Positions 58,437 to 64,000 of a stretch of 64,000 bases of DNA are shown here, in pieces (the first letter of the stretch is position 1; each line of letters begins with the position of its first letter). Position numbers and translations under genes: made by a program. Origin of the DNA: a virus; the IMG/VR virus record IMGVR_UViG_3300042691_038096, positions 1 to 64,000 of that record, one strand, 5' to 3'. Under the pieces are notes generated by a model, which had not been told where the DNA came from, did no database searches, and saw only the letters and a program-made list of their open reading frames with translations.

Positions 58437-59822
58437 ATGAAGCCAATTAAAAAGTTTTCAGCTACTTCTACAGATAGTTCATCTATCTTAGAATCAGCAA
58501 ATCTTAGCCCAGAAGCTTTAGCAGAATTAGTTCAAAAGTTGGGTTACAATAATATTGATGAAATAAAGAAAGAGAAAGCTCTTCTTTCTAAATTAGAAGC
58601 TCTTCTTAAAGAATTCAATCCTAAACAAGATGTAAGCGAAGATGACGCTGAAGATATTGAAGATGAGATTAATGATTTAGGAGAACCTAAGTCTCTAGAA
58701 GATAAAGACGGTGAAAAAGAAGAAGACAAGGAAGTTGGATCAACCTCTGAAGTTGCTGAAGGTGACGAAGAAATTGCTGCACCTGAGACTGGATCTGAAG
58801 ATACCGATGAAGATTATGTAGACCCTAATACTTTACCTAAAGGCGTTCTTGATTATGTTTCTTCTAAATATGCTGATGCTAAAATAACTAAAGCTGAAAG
58901 TGATGAAGAGGGTTTTGAAGTATACTTAAGTAATGGCTTAGAACTTAAATTTGATGCAAACGGTAATTTTGTTACCGCTGAAGTTGAAGAAGATGCTGCT
59001 GAAGATATTGAAGGCGATATTAAAGATTTAGGAGAACCTAAAGAAGACAGTGAAAAGGACGGAGAAAAGGTAGTAACAAAAGATCAGGAAATTACGGCAG
59101 ATGTACCTGGTGAAGGAGACGATGAAGAGTCCGGAACCAATCCTGTTACAAAACGTCGTATTATGACTTTTGATGATTTTGTTAAGGAAGAAGAAGAAAC
59201 AATTAATAAAAACGTTTCTTATCAGGATGACGAAGAAGAAGATGAAGATAATGCTTTACCTGTAGCTGATTCTGTTGAGACAGAAGAAACTAAGGAAGAA
59301 GAGATTGAAGAAACTGTTTCTAGAACTACATCATCAATTAAATCATTCTCTCAATTTGTTTCTGAATCATATCTTTCTGAAGAAGCTGATAATGGTCCAG
59401 AATTAAAAGAAGAAACACCTGACGCAAATGGTATCGCAATTACTATTGCTAAAGGCGACGGTTCAGAAACTGCTGCTGGCATTTCTGCTGAAACTATGAA
59501 AATGGGTGAACCTGAAGAAAAGAAAGAAGAAGAGGGTGAAGAATTGGTAACTAAAGATCAAAAGATTACCAAAGAACCTGAAACTTCAAAGGATGAACCT
59601 ACTGTTCAAGGTACCGTTGTAGTAAAAGAAGGTAAGATTAGCGAAAAGGAAATTAAATCCGATGCTGATTTTGAAGAATATGCAACTGAGATTTTGAAAT
59701 CTGCACACGGTGCTGATTTTGATGAAGCAAAAGCCAAAGAAGTTATTGATGGCCTTAAGTCTAAATATAAAGGAGACTTTGGTGCAATGGTTGGAGCTTT
59801 ACAGTCCTCTATGGGAAAATAA
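58437..59822 (+). CDS. Acidic scaffold-like protein with PepSY-like domain
   Basis: A 461-residue, very acidic protein (Glu and Asp exceed a quarter of the length). A short PepSY-like beta domain is visible at about residues 134-181 (LPKGVLDYVSSKYADAKITK, then GFEVYLSNGLELKFDANGN), a fold common in Bacteroidota. The repeated segment LGEPK..KDGEK..TKDQ.IT occurs three times (about 81-100, 198-222, 357-378). Two internal copies of the capsid-targeting-like motif occur at 241-251 (MTFDDFVKE) and 300-311 (KSFSQFVSE). The composition resembles prohead core proteins such as gp22, gp67 and gp68. I infer a scaffold or internal head protein. Confidence 0.6.
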   Translation: MKPIKKFSATSTDSSSILESANLSPEALAELVQKLGYNNIDEIKKEKALLSKLEALLKEFNPKQDVSEDDAEDIEDEINDLGEPKSLEDKDGEKEEDKEVGSTSEVAEGDEEIAAPETGSEDTDEDYVDPNTLPKGVLDYVSSKYADAKITKAESDEEGFEVYLSNGLELKFDANGNFVTAEVEEDAAEDIEGDIKDLGEPKEDSEKDGEKVVTKDQEITADVPGEGDDEESGTNPVTKRRIMTFDDFVKEEEETINKNVSYQDDEEEDEDNALPVADSVETEETKEEEIEETVSRTTSSIKSFSQFVSESYLSEEADNGPELKEETPDANGIAITIAKGDGSETAAGISAETMKMGEPEEKKEEEGEELVTKDQKITKEPETSKDEPTVQGTVVVKEGKISEKEIKSDADFEEYATEILKSAHGADFDEAKAKEVIDGLKSKYKGDFGAMVGALQSSMGK

Positions 59823-59837
59823 TAAAAATTTTAAGAG

Positions 59838-60137
59838 ATGAATAATATTAAAAAATTCAATGAATTTATAAATGAATCTCTCAATGAGAAGGCCGAAGCC
59901 AAAGTAGGTGATCATGTATTTGTTGATGGAATGTTTTTACCAAAAGATATTAAATGGGAAATTTCTAAAATCACTGATGTTAAGTCTGGTATGTTTAAAG
60001 GTGATACCAAATATGATTTAGTATCTGTTCTTAATCCTGATGTTACTAGTATAATATATGGCGGAGAACAGTTAAAACCTTGGACTAAATCAGATGATGG
60101 TATGAAACCTAAAGGTAAAGGAAATTACATAAAGTAA
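59838..60137 (+). CDS. Small protein with capsid-targeting-like start
   Basis: A 99-residue protein beginning MNNIKKFNEFINESLNEKAE, containing the KFNEFINE motif. Residues 22-80 look like a small beta-barrel domain (AKVGDHVFVDGMFLPKDIKW). A Lys/Gly-rich end follows. It is four bases upstream of the ligase-fold gene at 60142. The motif suggests packaging into the head. Confidence 0.6.
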   Translation: MNNIKKFNEFINESLNEKAEAKVGDHVFVDGMFLPKDIKWEISKITDVKSGMFKGDTKYDLVSVLNPDVTSIIYGGEQLKPWTKSDDGMKPKGKGNYIK

Positions 60138-60141
60138 AACC

Positions 60142-61413
60142 ATGAAGTATATTAAGCTTTTTGAACAATGGCTGGCCGATCAAAGCCAGCCATTGCTTTT
60201 AGAAGGTGGCGCTGCCGGCCACATGAATCATCCCTTTGATGACAAAGGATTAACATTTGGTGATTTTAAGAGTATCATTGATGCCGGTCTTCGTGGTGAA
60301 TTAAACTTTGAAGAAGATCCTACTGAAAAGACCGATGGTCAAAATGTATGGGCTACTATTCAGGATGGACAGGTAAAATTTGCAAGAAATAAGGGAGAGA
60401 GTATTACTCCAATGACTCTTTCTGATTTTAAGCAAAAATTTGCAGATCATCCAAGTGCATCCGTGAGAGATACATTCCAATTTGCTGCACAGGATCTTGC
60501 TGACCTTTTAATTAAATTACCTCAAAAAGTTCAGGATAGTACATTTGAAAACGGTAAGAATTTCATGAACATGGAACTTATCTATTCTAAGAATCCTAAT
60601 GTTATTAATTATGATACTGATGTTATTCAGTTTCATAACATAACTAAAACTGATGGCAACGGTAATGTTATTGGTACTGAGGCTAGACCTGCAAAAGAGA
60701 TCCCCGCTATCCTATCTAAAGTTCAAGCTGATTTAGGAAAAACATTTAAGATCATTCCTCCTAGAGTCATACAATTACAACAGGATATGGACTTTAGTGA
60801 AAATAAACAAAAGTTCATTAATAAAGTACTTGAGTTACAAAAGAGATATAATCTTAATGATGGCGATGAGGTATCCAGATATCATGAAATGTGGTGGAGA
60901 GAATTAATTGATAAAGAATTTCCTTCAGCTCCACAAGATGTAAAAGAAGGTCTTTTAAGAAGATGGGCTTATGATGATAAGAATACCTTAAATATGAGAT
61001 CCTTAGATAAAGTGTTAACACCAGATGAAGCTGCAAAGATTAAGAAGTTTGATAAGGAAGATGTTAAGAAAAAGTATAAAGAAAACATTAGACCTTTTGA
61101 AGATCTATTCCTAGAGTTAGGATCTGTTATTCTTAAGAATGCAAGTAACTTTCTTGCGGCTGATCCTACTGGAGAAACCGAAAGACTTCGTGCATATCTA
61201 CAAGCTGAAGCTGATAAGATTAGAAAAACTGGTGGAGCTGACCAGGTTAAAAAGGTAGAAGATGAATTGGCTAGACTGGATAGAATCGGTGGTATTAATT
61301 CAATATTCCCTACTGAAGGTATCGTATTTAGATACAATGGTAAACTTTATAAACTAACTGGAACCTTTGCTGCACTTAACCAATTATTAGGTATTATTAA
61401 GTACGGTAGATAA
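60142..61413 (+). CDS. Nucleotidyltransferase (ligase-fold) enzyme with capsid-targeting-like start
   Basis: A 423-residue protein beginning MKYIKLFEQWLADQ. Covalent-nucleotidyltransferase motifs are in order: EKTDGQN at residues 62-68 (Lys63 as putative adenylated lysine), a motif III-like MNMELIY, EGIVFRY at 392-398 (motif IV) and LYKLTG at 402-407 (motif V lysine, K404). This order is that of ATP-dependent DNA and RNA ligases, but no clear OB fold follows, since motif V is near the C-terminus. It may be an RNA-ligase-type enzyme. The motif at its start suggests packaging in the virion. Confidence 0.65.
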   Translation: MKYIKLFEQWLADQSQPLLLEGGAAGHMNHPFDDKGLTFGDFKSIIDAGLRGELNFEEDPTEKTDGQNVWATIQDGQVKFARNKGESITPMTLSDFKQKFADHPSASVRDTFQFAAQDLADLLIKLPQKVQDSTFENGKNFMNMELIYSKNPNVINYDTDVIQFHNITKTDGNGNVIGTEARPAKEIPAILSKVQADLGKTFKIIPPRVIQLQQDMDFSENKQKFINKVLELQKRYNLNDGDEVSRYHEMWWRELIDKEFPSAPQDVKEGLLRRWAYDDKNTLNMRSLDKVLTPDEAAKIKKFDKEDVKKKYKENIRPFEDLFLELGSVILKNASNFLAADPTGETERLRAYLQAEADKIRKTGGADQVKKVEDELARLDRIGGINSIFPTEGIVFRYNGKLYKLTGTFAALNQLLGIIKYGR

Positions 61414-61419
61414 TACCAG

Positions 61420-61438
61420 ATCTTACCTCTAGTAAGAT
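61420..61438 (+). other. Short hairpin after ligase-fold gene
   Basis: A perfect 7-bp inverted repeat, ATCTTAC (61420-61426) with GTAAGAT (61432-61438), lies just after the stop at 61413. It may protect the mRNA 3' end. It lacks a U-tract. Confidence 0.35.
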
Positions 61439-61486
61439 ATCTAATTTAAGTAATAGGAAACTATTTTTATATAAATCGGTAACGAT

Positions 61487-61513
61487 AATGGGTGAGCTAT
61501 CGTCTCACCCATT
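61487..61513 (+). terminator. Probable transcription terminator
   Basis: AATGGGTGAG (61487-61496) pairs perfectly with CTCACCCATT (61504-61513) around a 7-base loop. The sequence after it is T-rich (TCATTTATG). It closes the operon ending with the ligase-fold gene and precedes a new promoter-like box. Confidence 0.7.
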
Positions 61514-61533
61514 TCATTTATGTAATTTTCTAA

Positions 61534-61547
61534 GAATATATAAAAGG
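61534..61547 (+). promoter_or_regulatory. Late-promoter-like box
   Basis: GAATATATAAAAGG lies 18 bases before the ATG at 61566, after the terminator. It is a typical copy of the recurring element. Confidence 0.5.
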
Positions 61548-61565
61548 TAATACAAAATAAATTAA

Positions 61566-64000
61566 ATGAAGGAATTAGCTAGAATTTACAAAGAGTTAGG
61601 ACAGGACTTTGTTAATGATCTCTTTAAAGACTACCTCGTGGTAACAGAAAAGTTATCAGGGTCTGCGTTTTCATTTGAAAAGGCCGGATCATCATTAAAA
61701 TTCTTTAAGTCTAATGATAAGCCTATTAACCTTGTTGATAGAACATTAATGGTTTATTATGAAAAACCTATTAATTACATTAAAGATTCGACCGATTCAT
61801 TTATGGATTCTATTCCAGGTAATTGGAGATTCTGTTTTCAGTACTTTGTTCATAATGAACCCGGTGTAATCCGATATGATAAATTACCAAAAAATAATCT
61901 GGTCTTAACTCATATTCTTGTAAAGAATCCTAACGGTAAAGTTACTAAGATTATTGAAGATCCTAGAGTTATTGAAGACTGGTCAAATGCATTAGGGGTT
62001 ACTCCTCTTTTACCAATCTTTAAGGGATACTTAACAGATGAACAAAAAGAAAGCATTAAAAAATTCATTAAGACTCCAATAGAAGATCAATTAGAGATAT
62101 TCAAAACATCTTCTTTTGCAGAGTATCTTATAAAGGTTCTTAATCCAAAACTAAATTCTACAATACTTCAAGATGATTTGAGTAAACCTATAGAATCAAT
62201 CATTTTTAAGTTTTATAAAACAGGAGGTACACAAATCATTTCTGCTAAGCTTATTGATCCTTATACTGCGAATCTATTAAAGCATAGAGAACCTATCGAT
62301 CCTAAGAAGGCACCAGCCGATGTTAATGAAATCTTACTGCTTGACATTCTTGCCTTTATAGAAGAAAGAGGTCTAAGATCAAATGAGTTATTAACAGCAT
62401 CGCCCGATGAAAGGTATCTTGAATTGGTATCATCAATCTTTAATGATTATGTTGTAAGAAGAGGTAAAGGAATTTCTGATTTAGGAATTGAAAGAGCGGA
62501 CTTTGCAAAAGGCGATGAATTCAAATTAAATGTAGATCTTATACCAAGCCAAGCCACACAGGCTACTCTTAAACAGAACGAAAAGATGCAAGATTTATTT
62601 AAGATTATGTTAGGCTCTCTTCGTAAGAAAAGAAATCCTGACAAACCTGGTAATGTTTTAACACCATCGGTTATAGAAGATTTTAATGCACTGGTTTCTA
62701 AAATAGAAGATGCAATTAATAAACCAGTTGATGATAAGTTTAAGACCTTTTCTGATTATCTTAATCTTAAGAAGACTAATGAATCATATCAAACGGTTGA
62801 AGATATGATTTTGGAAGAAAAAATCTTAAACTATAATAAATTTATAAATTTAGGAAGAGTTGAAATTCAATATTCAACTAAGTTAGAAGAGGCCGCAGGA
62901 TTAACAAGAAGACAGCAAGATTGGATTAAGAAATATGAAAGATTTTCTAATTCATCAAATTGGGTTAAGCCAAAATCTAAAGTAAAAGGAGAGGTTCTTA
63001 GAGCTGATTTTGGAATGAATGATGGTACTGCCGAAAAAAATATTGAAAACTTTTTACTTAAAGAGTTAGGAATTAAGAGATCTGATTATACGATTGAACA
63101 AATATCTACTGGAACATATGTCCCAAATGCAGGAGGAAAAATATCAAGTGATTATAATTCTTATGCAATTACAATAGTCAATCCTATTAAAGACAGTCTT
63201 GGCGAATCATATAAGAACGGCGATATCTTTTATATAACAAATCGCTTAAAGGTAGAAAAGAGTACTGGTTTAGCGGCTGTCATTGGCAAAAAAGATTTAA
63301 CACCGGATGCAATGGGATTACCTACAGCAGAATATAAAGATTCTCAAAGTTTATTTTCAAAAATTGAAAGTTATGTTAATAGGCTATCATATCCTGACAA
63401 TTACAAAAATTTTATTATTGAATCTACGAGAGAATTGATGACTAATACAAAAAATGCAAATTCATTTTCTGATTTTGAAACATATGCAAATTCTTCGGCC
63501 GGCTATTTATTTTATGATATAACAGATTCCTTATTTGACGGGATTGATGCAATATCAATCAATAACTTCCAAAATGACTATGGCGAAATATTAGGCGGTT
63601 TTATGCTGTTTAATCTTCTTAAAGATACTGGTGCAGGTTTAAGATATCCTACCGCATCTAATGAAAGAATGGTTGATTTTTTCTTTGATGATTATAGTAT
63701 ATCTTCTAAGGCTGGAAGTGGCGGTACCCCAAGTGGAGATACTATTATACAAAAAATGTATTCAATGTATAATTCGGGTCACTTACATTTTGATACTCAA
63801 CCTGAACAAGACTTCCTAAATAATGTGATTAAGCAATGGGTTAATCCGCCTAATCTTGATAAAAGTGTTATCTATAATAACATAATGAATTTATGTAGCG
63901 TTAATATTCCTAGTTCAACCAATAACTCTGGTTATTGGTATATTTTAGGAAAGGCTAACGTACAGCCTTCTTCTGCATATAAAGATGTACTAATATCATA
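61566..64000 (+). CDS. Large protein with nucleotidyltransferase-like N-terminus (3' truncated)
   Basis: The frame is open from the ATG at 61566 to the window edge (811 codons seen, no stop). The N-terminal part has a ligase-type layout: TEKLSGSAF with Lys29 (motif I-like), a WRFCFQYFVH motif III-like segment, KPIESIIFKF and QIISAKLIDP (motif IV/V-like). A long helical middle follows, with a KTFSDYLNL stretch. The last third has a distinct domain with DYSISSKAGSGGTPS, recalling an S-x-K nuclease-like site. The enzyme activity is unproven. It is probably a second virion-related ligase-fold protein. Confidence 0.55.
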   Translation, partial: MKELARIYKELGQDFVNDLFKDYLVVTEKLSGSAFSFEKAGSSLKFFKSNDKPINLVDRTLMVYYEKPINYIKDSTDSFMDSIPGNWRFCFQYFVHNEPGVIRYDKLPKNNLVLTHILVKNPNGKVTKIIEDPRVIEDWSNALGVTPLLPIFKGYLTDEQKESIKKFIKTPIEDQLEIFKTSSFAEYLIKVLNPKLNSTILQDDLSKPIESIIFKFYKTGGTQIISAKLIDPYTANLLKHREPIDPKKAPADVNEILLLDILAFIEERGLRSNELLTASPDERYLELVSSIFNDYVVRRGKGISDLGIERADFAKGDEFKLNVDLIPSQATQATLKQNEKMQDLFKIMLGSLRKKRNPDKPGNVLTPSVIEDFNALVSKIEDAINKPVDDKFKTFSDYLNLKKTNESYQTVEDMILEEKILNYNKFINLGRVEIQYSTKLEEAAGLTRRQQDWIKKYERFSNSSNWVKPKSKVKGEVLRADFGMNDGTAEKNIENFLLKELGIKRSDYTIEQISTGTYVPNAGGKISSDYNSYAITIVNPIKDSLGESYKNGDIFYITNRLKVEKSTGLAAVIGKKDLTPDAMGLPTAEYKDSQSLFSKIESYVNRLSYPDNYKNFIIESTRELMTNTKNANSFSDFETYANSSAGYLFYDITDSLFDGIDAISINNFQNDYGEILGGFMLFNLLKDTGAGLRYPTASNERMVDFFFDDYSISSKAGSGGTPSGDTIIQKMYSMYNSGHLHFDTQPEQDFLNNVIKQWVNPPNLDKSVIYNNIMNLCSVNIPSSTNNSGYWYILGKANVQPSSAYKDVLIS

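Noticed and set aside
1-64000. Temperate or integrated prophage
   Set aside because: I see no integrase, repressor-integrase block, attachment site or bacterial flanking gene. The gene set is that of a lytic T4-type phage.
1-64000. crAss-like phage
   Set aside because: Contractile-tail baseplate genes (gp25, gp6, hub, spike), UvsW and gp32-like genes point to the T4 type. crAss-like phages are podovirus-like.

Overview
The window looks like one third or more of the genome of a lytic, contractile-tailed (myovirus) phage with a T4-type gene set, probably infecting a member of the Bacteroidota (Flavobacteria-like). The T4-type evidence is a gp32-like ssDNA-binding protein, a gp61-like primase, UvsY- and UvsW-like recombination proteins, an ATP-dependent DNA ligase, a gp31/GroES-like co-chaperonin, a stand-alone PseT-like phosphatase, gp25-, gp6-, gp27- and gp5-like baseplate proteins, and late-promoter-like TATAAATA/ATATATAAA boxes. 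The Bacteroidota evidence is indirect: almost no Shine-Dalgarno sequences, A-rich leaders, a Bacteroidota-style bS21 and a PepSY-like domain of a kind common in that phylum. The DNA is AT-rich and nearly every gene is on the + strand. The exception is a three-gene minus-strand island at 7.7-8.8 kb.

Layout. Positions 1-562 are non-coding, richer in GC, and unusually dense in palindromes and CTAG. From 563 to 2826 there is an HTH protein, a strong terminator, then tiny overlapping genes, several with membrane segments (probably early, host-directed). From 2834 to 7699 there are four clear tRNAs (Ile-UAU, Leu-UAA, Arg-UCU, Gly-UCC), one abnormal tRNA-like element, a structured non-coding stretch and accessory genes: arabinose-5-phosphate isomerase, thioredoxin, lipoprotein, ribosomal protein bS21, phosphatase, PspC-like protein and a GH73-like muralytic enzyme. 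From 8.8 to 14.5 kb lie two methyltransferase-like proteins, a DnaJ-like protein, DNA ligase, a HAD phosphatase and dCMP deaminase. From 14.5 to 25.7 kb lie a collagen-like fibre and the tail/baseplate hub and spike genes. An S1-domain protein and an amidoligase fused to pentapeptide-like repeats follow (25.7-28.2 kb). From 28.2 to 52.6 kb there is a large baseplate/fibre block with very large proteins (1118, 704, 1285, 1553 and 778 residues). From 52.7 to 64.0 kb lie a glycine-zipper protein, a RuvC-like resolvase, a GroES-like protein, the ssDNA-binding protein, primase, UvsY, UvsW and an acidic scaffold-like protein, then two proteins with nucleotidyltransferase (ligase) folds. The last of these is cut by the window edge.

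How the parts work together. The replication and recombination genes form a T4-like set, and the tail genes build a contractile tail with an elaborate baseplate. Translation is targeted by bS21, an S1-like protein and tRNAs for A-ending codons. A short N-terminal motif (K-x-F/Y-x-x-F/W-hydrophobic-x-E) recurs on six proteins and twice inside the acidic scaffold-like protein. It resembles the T4 capsid-targeting sequence and may mark proteins packaged in the head, including one ligase-fold enzyme and one glycine-zipper protein. This is the most interesting candidate for an undescribed system. All functional names come from reading motifs and layout, without database searches.
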